A model generated the notes under the pieces. It saw only the letters and a list, made by a program, of their open reading frames with translations. It did not search any database and was not told where the DNA came from. DNA of 17,204 nucleotides from Nitrospira sp. UBA2083 (lineage in GTDB: Bacteria > Nitrospirota > Nitrospiria > Nitrospirales > Nitrospiraceae), in assembly GCA_002331625.1 (NCBI GenBank), contig DCZN01000108.1:3375-20578 (forward strand). Direction: 5' to 3'. The first letter of the stretch is position 1, and each line of letters begins with the position of its first letter. Below, one piece after another: positions 8,697-15,253 of the stretch. Position numbers and translations under genes: made by a program.

Positions 8697-9140
8697 TCAT
8701 TTCCATAAAAGATAGGCGGTGGAGTAGCCGAGCCACACGGCAACGAGCCCCAGGACTGTATGACCGACGACGTTGCCGCAGGCGAGCCAGAGCTCTCCGT
8801 CGCGTAGCAGGTTCATCGTTTCGTTGCCGAACGTGGAGAATGTGGTGAAGCCACCCAGTATTCCGACGATCAGAAACGCTCTGGTTTCTCCTGAGATGAC
8901 CCCTCGATGATCCGCCAACTCAGCGAGAAAGCCGACCAGCGCACAGCCCACCAGATTGACGGCCAGGGTGCCGAATGGAAATTGGATACTCTTGCTGACG
9001 TGTTGGGCGTATCCGCTCAAGAGATAGCGCAGGATGGAGCCGATGAAGCCGCCTGTGCCGATGAGAAAGAGGGTACGCAGTGTTGGACTCGCTAAGAAAG
9101 AGTGAAGGTGCAACGGAGGTCGTATTGTACTGAAATGCAT
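8697..9140 (-). CDS. crcB: CrcB/Fluc fluoride ion channel
   Basis: This is a small inner-membrane channel that lets fluoride leave the cell; it works as an antiparallel dimer. Core motifs are present: GTGGFIGSILRYLL (helix 1), FPFGTLAVNLVGCALVGFLAE (helix 2 with the conserved Asn), and GILGGFTTFSTFGNE (helix 3 with the TTFST break and phenylalanines lining the pore), then a fourth helix ending TAYLLWK. The frame is open up to ATG 9233, which would add 31 residues with no family resemblance. I prefer ATG 9140 (147 aa), although neither has a clear SD and a TTG at 9113 is also possible. It is divergent from the RNase HI fusion gene and followed directly by DUF190. Confidence 0.9.
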   Translation of the reverse strand: MHFSTIRPPLHLHSFLASPTLRTLFLIGTGGFIGSILRYLLSGYAQHVSKSIQFPFGTLAVNLVGCALVGFLAELADHRGVISGETRAFLIVGILGGFTTFSTFGNETMNLLRDGELWLACGNVVGHTVLGLVAVWLGYSTAYLLWK

Positions 9141-9186
9141 GAGATGAGTCACGAGCCGGGAAAAGATCATGTGGCGAACAGTCTGG

Positions 9187-9213
9187 TTCGGATGGAAGCG
9201 ATCGTAGTACAAT
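9187..9213 (+). promoter_or_regulatory. Possible sigma70-type promoter for the RNase HI-ABC gene
   Basis: TACAAT at 9208-9213 resembles a -10 box about 30 bases before the ATG at 9244. TTCGGA at 9187-9192 is a poor -35 with a 15-base spacer. The region lies over the N-terminal extension of the divergent crcB frame. Weak, motif-only evidence. Confidence 0.25.
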
Positions 9214-9243
9214 CTGGACGGGAATGACCTCATCCATCATCAC

Positions 9244-10518
9244 ATGATCGATATCTATACAGATGGTGCCTGCAGCGGAAATCCAGGACCAGGCGGCTGG
9301 GGGGTCTTGCTCCGCAAGGGCACCAGTGAAACAGAGCTCTGTGGGGGTGAGCCCTCGACGACCAACAACCGGATGGAGTTGCTGGCGGTGATTGAAGCGT
9401 TGCAGTCGCTGACGCAGCCGGTAAAGGCGCGAGTCTTCACCGATTCGCAGTATGTCCAAAAGGGGATCAGCGAATGGATCCACAGCTGGAAACAACGGGG
9501 GTGGAAAACCGCCGGGAAAGAACCGGTGAAGAATGAAGACTTGTGGCGGCGTCTCGACGTCTTGGCGAATAGTCATACGGTGGAATGGCACTGGGTCAGG
9601 GGGCATAACGGGCATCCGGAGAATGAACGAGCGGATGCGCTCGCTCGGGCTGGATTGGAGCAGGCGCGTCGTGGTGGCAAGCCGGTCAGTGGGCCAGTGG
9701 ATGCTCTCAACACCGAGCCTCGTCCTTCAAACAACGCGCAATCGATCCTCGAGATTCAGCATGCGGCGGTCTACCGCGGGGAGACCTGTGTGTTTTCCGA
9801 CTTGTCGTTCAACCTTCGTGAAGGGGAGCATGTTGCGATATTGGGGCCGAACGGGTCGGGGAAATCCACCTTGCTGCGGTTGCTCTCAGGCGACGTGCAT
9901 GCGATGCCCAAGGCCGACACGCACCTTGTGCTTTTCGGTGAGGACCGGTGGAATGTCTGGGACGTGAGACAGCGAATCGGCATCGTGTCGCACGATCTCC
10001 AACGCGACTATCTGATCTGTGCCGAAGGGCTCAACGTGATCCTCTCCGGCTTCTATGCCAGCAACGACACCTACGACCATCAAGACTTCACGAAAACGCA
10101 GATGACCAGGGCTTATGAGGTCATGCAGGAATTGGGCATCAGAGAATTGTCTGGCCGCCGCTTCGGCCACCTGTCTACCGGCGAGCAGCGACGGTTTCTC
10201 TTAGGCCGGGCGTTGGTGCATGATCCGCCCGTGCTGGTATTTGATGAGCCCACCAGCGGCCTCGATCCGAAAGCCTGCTTCCAATACCTCGATCTGTTGC
10301 GTGCCCAGATGGCCAAAGGCAAGACCGTTCTCCTTGTCACGCATCATCTCCACGAAATTCCGACCGAGATCAATCGCGTGATTTTTCTGAAAGATGGGAG
10401 AATCTTGGCTGACGGTCCCAAATCAACGCTGCTGACCAGCGATCAAATCAGTCAGCTCTTCGATAGTACCATCATTCTTTCCCAGGCCAACGGCTGGTAT
10501 CACGCCCTGCCGGGATGA
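9244..10518 (+). CDS. rnhA: Fusion protein: RNase HI domain joined to an ABC ATPase domain
   Basis: This is one uninterrupted 424-codon frame encoding two complete enzymes. Residues 1-145 are RNase HI, which cuts RNA in RNA-DNA hybrids. They have [16 protein letters not shown] and catalytic D7, E45, D67 and D131 plus H121, spaced exactly as in E. coli RNase HI (D10, E48, D70, D134, H124). Residues about 146-167 form a polar Pro/Asn linker. Residues 168-424 are an ABC nucleotide-binding domain: Walker [10 protein letters not shown] (201-209), Q-loop near Q253, signature LSTGEQ (310-315), Walker B LVFDEP (331-336), D-loop SGLD and switch H367. It resembles the YlmA/ModF-type soluble ABC proteins, and no permease gene is adjacent. 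No SD precedes a plausible internal start, so a real fusion is likelier than two genes. Start ATG 9244 also lacks a clear SD. Confidence 0.93.
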   Translation: MIDIYTDGACSGNPGPGGWGVLLRKGTSETELCGGEPSTTNNRMELLAVIEALQSLTQPVKARVFTDSQYVQKGISEWIHSWKQRGWKTAGKEPVKNEDLWRRLDVLANSHTVEWHWVRGHNGHPENERADALARAGLEQARRGGKPVSGPVDALNTEPRPSNNAQSILEIQHAAVYRGETCVFSDLSFNLREGEHVAILGPNGSGKSTLLRLLSGDVHAMPKADTHLVLFGEDRWNVWDVRQRIGIVSHDLQRDYLICAEGLNVILSGFYASNDTYDHQDFTKTQMTRAYEVMQELGIRELSGRRFGHLSTGEQRRFLLGRALVHDPPVLVFDEPTSGLDPKACFQYLDLLRAQMAKGKTVLLVTHHLHEIPTEINRVIFLKDGRILADGPKSTLLTSDQISQLFDSTIILSQANGWYHALPG

Positions 10519-10599
10519 GGATCCCCCTAGCTTCCTCGTCGCTTTCCCTTAAAACTCTGTTCTTTTTGACGAAATTCCGTTTGGGCGATAGGCTTCAAA

Positions 10600-10619
10600 G
10601 GCTGCCCTCTTGGGTAGCC
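10600..10619 (+). repeat. Short hairpin directly before the Lon-domain gene
   Basis: GGCTGCCC (10600-10607) pairs with GGGTAGCC (10612-10619) around TCTT, with one G-U wobble in RNA. It ends four bases before the ATG at 10624 and has no T-run. It could be the terminator of the upstream gene or a structure limiting translation of the downstream one. Confidence 0.45.
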
Positions 10620-10623
10620 AGGT

Positions 10624-11520
10624 ATGGGGCGATTCTTCTTACAAGCCATGGGTAGGCCAAGCCACGCTGCTTCGTTGGGGCTTCTAACCCTGTGTGTACT
10701 CGTACTGCTCCTGTTCAACTCGGCCTGGGCTGAAATTTGGGTCTGTCCCAGACCCGGACAAGCAGATCTGTATACGGATCGTGAATACCCGGGTTGTAAG
10801 CAACTCGGTGAGACCAAAACCTATTCGCCGATGGAGGGATCTTCAACTTCGCGGCCACAACATGTTGCTCCTGCGCCGGCCGGACCTCGAGCAAGTCTTC
10901 CATACAGTCCTCCACCGTTTCACCAGAGGAAGCCCCTGCCCTTTTCGGACGTCACGCTGGCTTTGCCGCTGTTGAGTGTCGGGCAAGACAAGCTCGGTTC
11001 CATTACCGGGTCATGGACCGGATTGGTCGCGCGACTCGTGGTGGGGTACAAGGCTGATGGAAGAGGGCCGGAGATTCTTGGCGACTCAAACTTGATGCCG
11101 GTATCCGTCTACTCTTTTCATACGGCGGTTGCCGTGGCGACGAAGGCGGTGGGGTATGACCCTCGATATCTTACCGTGCGCATCCTGGTTCCGATGCGAC
11201 TGGACGGCCCCAGTGCGGGAGGGATTTTCGCTGTGGGTATTGCTGCCGCCCTGCTCGGGGATTCGATCCGCCAGGACGTCTGTATGTCGGGAACGATTGA
11301 ACAGGATGGAGAGATCGAGGCAGTAGGGAGACTCGTGGATAAGATGAATGCTTGTCGGGATCTCAGAAAGACCACAATGATTGTGCCCGATGCGTTGGAC
11401 AACAGCCATCTCAACTTCACCGGAGCGGAGCGATCGATTCAAGTGATTGAAGTGCACACTCTAATAGAAGCGTATAGCGCGGCGACCAGCCAATCCCTAC
11501 GCCAGGTCGTAACCCAGTAA
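10624..11520 (+). CDS. Exported Lon-type (S16) protease domain protein without ATPase
   Basis: The 298-residue product begins with a signal peptide (hydrophobic 17-34, likely cleaved after AWA at 36), so it should act in the periplasm. Residues 37-60 (EIWVCPRPGQADLYTDREYPGCKQL, seen as two halves around Q46) loosely resemble the short DUF4124 domain and contain two cysteines. A Pro/Ser-rich linker follows (about 68-105). Residues 106-285 resemble the Lon proteolytic domain: DGPSAGG with Ser197, DVCMSGTIEQDGEIEAVG, and Lys240 in GRLVDK. Ser197 to Lys240 is 43 residues, the same as S679 to K722 in E. coli Lon, so the catalytic dyad looks intact. No AAA+ module is present. The start is uncertain: AGGT touches the ATG, and ATG 10648 is an alternative. 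It could be a processing or regulatory protease; substrate unknown. Confidence 0.82.
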   Translation: MGRFFLQAMGRPSHAASLGLLTLCVLVLLLFNSAWAEIWVCPRPGQADLYTDREYPGCKQLGETKTYSPMEGSSTSRPQHVAPAPAGPRASLPYSPPPFHQRKPLPFSDVTLALPLLSVGQDKLGSITGSWTGLVARLVVGYKADGRGPEILGDSNLMPVSVYSFHTAVAVATKAVGYDPRYLTVRILVPMRLDGPSAGGIFAVGIAAALLGDSIRQDVCMSGTIEQDGEIEAVGRLVDKMNACRDLRKTTMIVPDALDNSHLNFTGAERSIQVIEVHTLIEAYSAATSQSLRQVVTQ

Positions 11521-11539
11521 TGTAGCCAGGAGGTCGATC

Positions 11540-11935
11540 ATGGAGTATTGTTCACTCGAAAGTCAGATGGGAAGAACGACTGTTGGATCCCTAGCGGTGA
11601 TGCTATTAGCCATCAGTCTGTTGGTCACCACCACCTGGGCGGCTGAACCGGTGAAAATTAGTTCTCTGCAGACCTATCCCGAAGCCTACAAGATGAAAGT
11701 CGTTCAGGTTGAAGGCACGGTCAGTGGGTACCAAATGAATCATTTTATCGGGAACAACTCAAAGCTGGAAAAGTGCATACAGTACTTTCTGATTGATGAT
11801 GGAACCGGGACGATCCAGGCCAGTTATGCGGCGCTCTGCCAGATGGGGCCGGTCATGCTCAAAGATGGTGATCAGGTCACCATCGAAGGACACTATTTAG
11901 GAACACTGGATGTTCAGTCGGTGAGGAAGAACTGA
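11540..11935 (+). CDS. Small exported OB-fold-like protein, function unknown
   Basis: This is a 131-residue protein with a signal peptide (hydrophobic about 15-34, cleavage near TWAA/EP at 34-36). The mature part has the strand pattern of a nucleic-acid-binding-type OB fold: VVQVEGTVSGY (54-64), YFLIDDGTGTIQASY (82-96) and DGDQVTIEGHY (109-119). The DDGTGT turn is typical. Many periplasmic OB proteins of this kind bind no nucleic acid. Two cysteines (C79 and C100) in the mature part could form a disulfide. The strong SD AGGAGG (11528-11533) selects ATG 11540. It follows the Lon-domain gene by 19 bp and is probably co-transcribed with it, so it could be its partner. No specific function recognised. 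Confidence 0.75.
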   Translation: MEYCSLESQMGRTTVGSLAVMLLAISLLVTTTWAAEPVKISSLQTYPEAYKMKVVQVEGTVSGYQMNHFIGNNSKLEKCIQYFLIDDGTGTIQASYAALCQMGPVMLKDGDQVTIEGHYLGTLDVQSVRKN

Positions 11936-11955
11936 ACGAGAGTCCATTTGATGGC

Positions 11956-12303
11956 CTAGTTTCCAGCACCAAACGAACGAGTAATCTCAAGGACGCTGTT
12001 AAGATAGTAAAGGCTAGCTGCAATCAGAAACACGCTAAGGTACAGAAATAATCCGTACCAGACGCGCTTCCAAGAAAAGGTTTTCGGCGATAGGCTTTCC
12101 CCTCTTTCAGGAGAGAAAACTTCGCTGCCTGCCAGTTCCCCAAGGTAATACAAAGGCAGACCCATAATAACTACCACGAGCCATCCCAGGATGCCCATCG
12201 AGGGAATCAACTCGATAAGTATCCATAGCAGCCCAAGGACCATCCCCAGGCAAAGTATCAGAACAGGTAGGGGTGGTTTGGTGTTCCAGGGGATTAGGTT
12301 CAT
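11956..12303 (-). CDS. Small hypothetical membrane protein with three helices
   Basis: This is a 115-residue frame with three hydrophobic segments (about 13-35, 38-56 and 84-106). A charged loop between the second and third contains SPERGESLSPKTFSWKR. Charge placement looks like a real membrane protein rather than a shadow frame, and there is no competing gene on the other strand. No family is recognised. There is no good SD before ATG 12303, which lowers confidence. It lies downstream of the FUN14 gene on the same strand, about 135 bp away, and converges on the OB-fold gene with only 20 bp between stops. Confidence 0.6.
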   Translation of the reverse strand: MNLIPWNTKPPLPVLILCLGMVLGLLWILIELIPSMGILGWLVVVIMGLPLYYLGELAGSEVFSPERGESLSPKTFSWKRVWYGLFLYLSVFLIAASLYYLNSVLEITRSFGAGN

Positions 12304-12364
12304 GGCGCGTATGCAAGGCCAAATCTTTTCTTGGGAAAAGTATAGCAGGGAGGAATGCTAAACC

Positions 12365-12406
12365 ACTCAGAAACAAGGTGTGAGGGAGTAGATCTACTTT
12401 CTGAGT
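12365..12406. repeat. Nested inverted repeats between the small membrane gene and the FUN14 gene
   Basis: ACTCAGAAA (12365-12373) is complementary to TTTCTGAGT (12398-12406). Directly inside the right arm lies a perfect 10-bp palindrome, GTAGATCTAC (12388-12397). A further small dyad, ATTGTtcgACAAT, sits at 12409-12421. It is the downstream side of the FUN14 gene and upstream side of the gene ending at 11956, so terminator or operator are both possible. There is no U-run. Confidence 0.45.
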
Positions 12407-12438
12407 AAATTGTTCGACAATCGCTAGACGGCGTCAGG

Positions 12439-12885
12439 TCATTTCTTCCGAAACCCAAAAATCGCACCGGCGCCGGCGGCGCCGGCTGAGGGGAGATAGC
12501 CGATCGCCACTTCCTTCAAGCTCTGGGCTTGGCCTCGCGCCCAATCGAGCGTGCGGTTCACGTCACTCTCGATCAAATTCCATTCCAAGTGAATCCAGCC
12601 GGTGGTCTTGAGAATGGCAACGAGCGCCGCCAAGGAGAGGGTGATCAACAGCGCAATCTTGAGAGTCTTCCGAAAGGCCCAGCCGACTAAGAATCCGCCA
12701 AGAAAGCTGGCGCCTCCACGGGCGAGCGCGGGGGACATCATATCGCTGAGCCAGGCGCCGGTTCCGGCGACGGTCGTTGCGCTGGCGGCGAGGAATGACT
12801 TGGCCGCCCAGGGAGGGTCGGCCATCACTGTTCCGAGTGTCTTGCTCAGGAAGCTGCTTTGTGCGGCGGGCGCTGGATTGCTCAT
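12439..12885 (-). CDS. FUN14-domain membrane protein
   Basis: This is a 148-residue protein. Residues 1-50 are poorly conserved, and 57-146 carry the FUN14 pattern: small-residue helix GGASFLGGFLVGWAFRKTLK (57-76), a second helix LLITLSLAALVAILKTTGWI (79-98), the following EWNLIESDVN, and a Gly/Ala-rich last helix ending FGFRKK. In eukaryotes FUN14 proteins sit in the mitochondrial outer membrane; bacterial members are uncharacterised. Its ATG overlaps the stop of the zinc peptidase gene as ATGA, so the two are translationally coupled. The 3' end includes a perfect GC dyad (12467-12485) encoding the Ala/Gly stretch. Family call rests on pattern recognition; function is unknown. Confidence 0.75.
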   Translation of the reverse strand: MSNPAPAAQSSFLSKTLGTVMADPPWAAKSFLAASATTVAGTGAWLSDMMSPALARGGASFLGGFLVGWAFRKTLKIALLITLSLAALVAILKTTGWIHLEWNLIESDVNRTLDWARGQAQSLKEVAIGYLPSAGAAGAGAIFGFRKK

Positions 12886-13754
12886 AGCCGTTTCGTCTCA
12901 AATGTGTTGCAGACCGATGGATCGCCTGACTCAAGGCCACGTTTGAGCCACGTCATCCGTTGTTCCGACGAGCCGTGGGTCCAGCTCTCTGGTTGCACGT
13001 GTCCACGCGACATCTTTTGCAGTCGATCGTCACCAATCGCCGCGGCGGCCCGGAGCCCCTCTTCAAAGTCTCCATGTTCGATCAAGTTCCTGCCTTGCTT
13101 GGCATGGTAACCCCACACGCCGGCATAGCAATCGGCCTGAAGCTCCATGCGAACCGACAGCGCATTGCCCTCGGCTTCAGAGGCCTGTCGCTGGAGGCGG
13201 TGCACTTTTTCCGCGACACCAAGGAGGTTTTGCACATGGTGGCCGACCTCGTGTGCGATCACATAGGCCTGGGCGAAATCGCCGGCTGCCCCAAGACGAT
13301 GCTCCATTTCATTGAAAAATTCCAGATCTAAATAGACCCGATGGTCGTTGGGACAATAGAACGGACCGACGGCCGAGGATGTGGTGCCGCAGGCCGATTG
13401 CACGGCTCCGGTAAACAACACCATGCGCGGATCTTCGTACCGTGGACCAAGGAGCTCTCGCCAGGTCGTTTCGGTATCGGCAAGGACGATGGACGCAAAC
13501 TTCCCGAGTTGATCCTTCGGGGCTCCGATCTGACCCGGTTGGGATGGGGCCGACGGAGCGACGGACTCGGTCACACTCTGGACTCCGGTCAGGACGTTCA
13601 GAACAGTCATGGGATTGACGCCGGTGAAATAGCTGACCGCTAAGGCCAGCACGATCGTACCGATGCCGAGGCCGCCTCTCCCTCCCATGCGGGCCGGGCC
13701 CATGCCGCGACGGTCTTCGATATTGTCACTTTCGCGTTGGTCGTCGATACGCAT
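12882..13754 (-). CDS. ypfJ: YpfJ-type neutral zinc metallopeptidase
   Basis: This is a 290-residue membrane-anchored protein. From the chosen start: short cytoplasmic N-terminus MRIDDQRESDNIEDRRG typical of the family, a glycine-rich stretch, one transmembrane helix (about 28-45), and then a periplasmic zinc peptidase domain. The catalytic HEVGH motif (H168, E169, H172) is followed by the downstream acidic segment MELQADCYAGVW (E205/D208). Paired cysteines C122 and C134 flank a conserved region. The frame is open to ATG 13829, but ATG 13754 has GAGAGGA five bases upstream and matches relatives. The gene overlaps the FUN14 gene and follows the DUF2959 gene by 25 bp. The physiological substrate of this family is unknown. 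Confidence 0.92.
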   Translation of the reverse strand: MRIDDQRESDNIEDRRGMGPARMGGRGGLGIGTIVLALAVSYFTGVNPMTVLNVLTGVQSVTESVAPSAPSQPGQIGAPKDQLGKFASIVLADTETTWRELLGPRYEDPRMVLFTGAVQSACGTTSSAVGPFYCPNDHRVYLDLEFFNEMEHRLGAAGDFAQAYVIAHEVGHHVQNLLGVAEKVHRLQRQASEAEGNALSVRMELQADCYAGVWGYHAKQGRNLIEHGDFEEGLRAAAAIGDDRLQKMSRGHVQPESWTHGSSEQRMTWLKRGLESGDPSVCNTFETKRL

Positions 13755-13759
13755 CAGCG

Positions 13760-13766
13760 TCCTCTC
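13760..13766 (-). promoter_or_regulatory. Shine-Dalgarno site that fixes the ypfJ start
   Basis: GAGAGGA on the minus strand lies five bases before ATG 13754. The upstream in-frame ATG at 13829 lies inside the DUF2959 coding region and has no such site. Confidence 0.7.
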
Positions 13767-13779
13767 GTACCCAGCCCAA

Positions 13780-14436
13780 TCAGTCGGATTCCTTCTCCAT
13801 CGACTGAATGAATTTGTCGGCTTCGGCAATGGAACGGTTCATATCTTTCACCAGCTGATCGACCTGCTGGTCCACTTTGACGAGTTCGCCCTTGATCGCG
13901 GAGAGTGCCCGGGCGTTCAGATTGTGTTTCAGGTAGAGAACCTGATCGCGCAGCGGCTTGAGGACCGGCTCAATCCGCTGTTCCGCCCGCTTCATGGCAG
14001 CCAGCATGTCTCGGTAGCGGCTCTTGGTTTGGGTGAGCTTGGCCTGGCTTTTCCGCCGGAGATCGGCACTGGAGTACTGACCCAGCTCTTGCTCCCACTC
14101 GGTGAAGAGGGAATCGGCCACGCTCTCGACGTCGGAGATCTTTTTCCGGACTGCTTCGGCACTGTCTTCACTGTTCTCCAGTTCGCCGTTCAGCTTCTTA
14201 TAGGTGGCTTCCAGGTCGCCGCCTTCATAGGAAACGACCTTGCCGAATTGCTCCAATGTGGTTTGAATTTCTTTCTTGGCATCCTCCTGCGCATCTCGCG
14301 CTGATTTGACGCGGGTGCTGAGGATATCTCGCTTGGCGTAGCCCATCTTTTCCATCGTCGCGAGATAGGCCTTGTCGCAGGAAGACAAGCCAAACGGCAG
14401 GACAAACAGCAGGACGGCCAGAACCAGTTTCGACAT
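13780..14436 (-). CDS. DUF2959 family lipoprotein, coiled-coil
   Basis: This is a 218-residue precursor with a lipoprotein signal peptide ending at the lipobox FGLSSC, so Cys20 should be lipidated. The mature protein opens DKAYLATMEKMGYAKRDIL, the characteristic start of DUF2959 proteins. It is almost wholly helical and rich in Lys/Glu/Gln with heptad-like stretches (about 40-90, 105-150, 180-215), suggesting a periplasmic coiled coil. Function is unknown in the family. AGAGAGGT (14448-14441) is a strong SD four bases before the ATG. It heads a minus-strand cluster with ypfJ and the FUN14 gene, which suggests a shared envelope role. Confidence 0.88.
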   Translation of the reverse strand: MSKLVLAVLLFVLPFGLSSCDKAYLATMEKMGYAKRDILSTRVKSARDAQEDAKKEIQTTLEQFGKVVSYEGGDLEATYKKLNGELENSEDSAEAVRKKISDVESVADSLFTEWEQELGQYSSADLRRKSQAKLTQTKSRYRDMLAAMKRAEQRIEPVLKPLRDQVLYLKHNLNARALSAIKGELVKVDQQVDQLVKDMNRSIAEADKFIQSMEKESD

Positions 14437-14504
14437 AATTACCTCTCTTCACTGAAGGCAGATCGACGATTCAGCAGGTCTCGGAGGTCACTGTATGAGA
14501 CTGC

Positions 14505-14510
14505 ATCATA
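14505..14510 (-). promoter_or_regulatory. Possible -10 element for the DUF2959-ypfJ-FUN14 cluster
   Basis: Reading the minus strand, TATGAT occurs about 70 bases before ATG 14436 in the divergent intergenic region. No good -35 stands 16-18 bases upstream. Motif-only evidence. Confidence 0.25.
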
Positions 14511-14561
14511 ACGCAAGCAGGTCGAGGGGGAAAAGACCCTAAGTCGGCCTGCTCACAATTA

Positions 14562-14588
14562 TTGACGGGTAGAAACCACGCCTATATC
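14562..14588 (+). promoter_or_regulatory. Possible promoter of the Slp-family gene
   Basis: TTGACG (14562-14567) is a near-consensus -35. TATATC at 14583-14588 gives a 15-base spacer, shorter than ideal. A second AT-rich hexamer, TATAGT, lies at 14593-14598. Transcription would begin within a few bases of the start codon, which fits the absence of an SD. Confidence 0.4.
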
Positions 14589-14604
14589 ACGCTATAGTGT
14601 GCCT

Positions 14605-15162
14605 ATGCGTCTCGCCGCTTTCAAGTCATGGGGCGTGGTGGTCTTTCTGCTTGCCGCCGCCTGTTCCTCGCAACGTGTGATCCCTCAGGCTCTCGAACCG
14701 CTCGTCGACCGAACGGTCGGCTTTCCAGAACTCGTGGCTGCTCCGGAATCGTATCAAGGCAAGGTGGTGGTGCTCGGCGGAGAGGTGCTCAAGGCGAAAC
14801 GGCTGAAGGAGGGCACACAGATCGAACTGCTGCAATTGCCGCTCAATAATGACGAACGACCGATTATCGACCGGCAACAATCACAAGGCCGATTCCTGGC
14901 ACTCCAGCCAGAGTTTCTCGATCCCGCGACGATTGTCACGGGAACGAAGATGACGATCGTCGGCGAAGTATCCGGAGCCAAGACCGACCTGCTCGATGAT
15001 GTGGAATATCGGTACCCCGTCGTGATCGTGAAACATCTCCATACCTGGCCGGCTCACTCGCAGGATTATGTCATTCAGCCACGCCCTCGGTTTTCAATCG
15101 GGATCGGTGGTGGAACAGGGATGGGCGTCGGTGGGGGCGGCGGATTCGGTCTCGGCTTTTGA
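14605..15162 (+). CDS. Slp-family outer-membrane lipoprotein with glycine-rich tail
   Basis: This is a 185-residue lipoprotein. The signal peptide ends VVFLLAAAC with Cys20 as the lipid-modified residue. The mature region follows the Slp family: VIPQALEPLVDRTVGF, PESYQGKVVVLGGEVLKAKR (48-66), LLQLPL, SQGRFLALQPEFLDPATI and MTIVGEVSGAK. Slp in E. coli is a starvation-inducible outer-membrane lipoprotein of unclear role. The core is OB-like, comparable in shape to the exported protein at 11540. The last 20 residues are a glycine-rich tail (IGIGGGTGMGVGGGGGFGLGF). I chose ATG 14605; GTG 14599 is two codons upstream in frame and neither has an SD, so a leaderless transcript is possible. Confidence 0.88.
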   Translation: MRLAAFKSWGVVVFLLAAACSSQRVIPQALEPLVDRTVGFPELVAAPESYQGKVVVLGGEVLKAKRLKEGTQIELLQLPLNNDERPIIDRQQSQGRFLALQPEFLDPATIVTGTKMTIVGEVSGAKTDLLDDVEYRYPVVIVKHLHTWPAHSQDYVIQPRPRFSIGIGGGTGMGVGGGGGFGLGF

Positions 15163-15253
15163 TCACTGAGTTCCGTTTCACTTTTTACCGTTCACATTTC
15201 ATCGGTTAGGATGCAATGCGAGAACCAAACTGGAGGACTGTTCCAACATCCTG

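Noticed and set aside
9113..9260. Fluoride riboswitch upstream of crcB
   Set aside because: I could not find the conserved GGcGAUGG-type core or the matching downstream pairing by eye. A covariance search is still needed.
9700..9705. Internal GTG near residue 152 as a separate start for the ABC domain
   Set aside because: No SD precedes it, and the linker reads through in frame, so a single fused protein is the simpler reading.
10527..10817. Minus-strand frame of 96 codons before and inside the Lon-domain gene
   Set aside because: It overlaps the signal-peptide region of a better-supported gene and resembles no family.
13663..14304. 213-codon plus-strand open frame opposite the DUF2959 and ypfJ genes
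   Set aside because: It is antisense to two genes with clear family motifs and SD sites. It has no recognisable domain.
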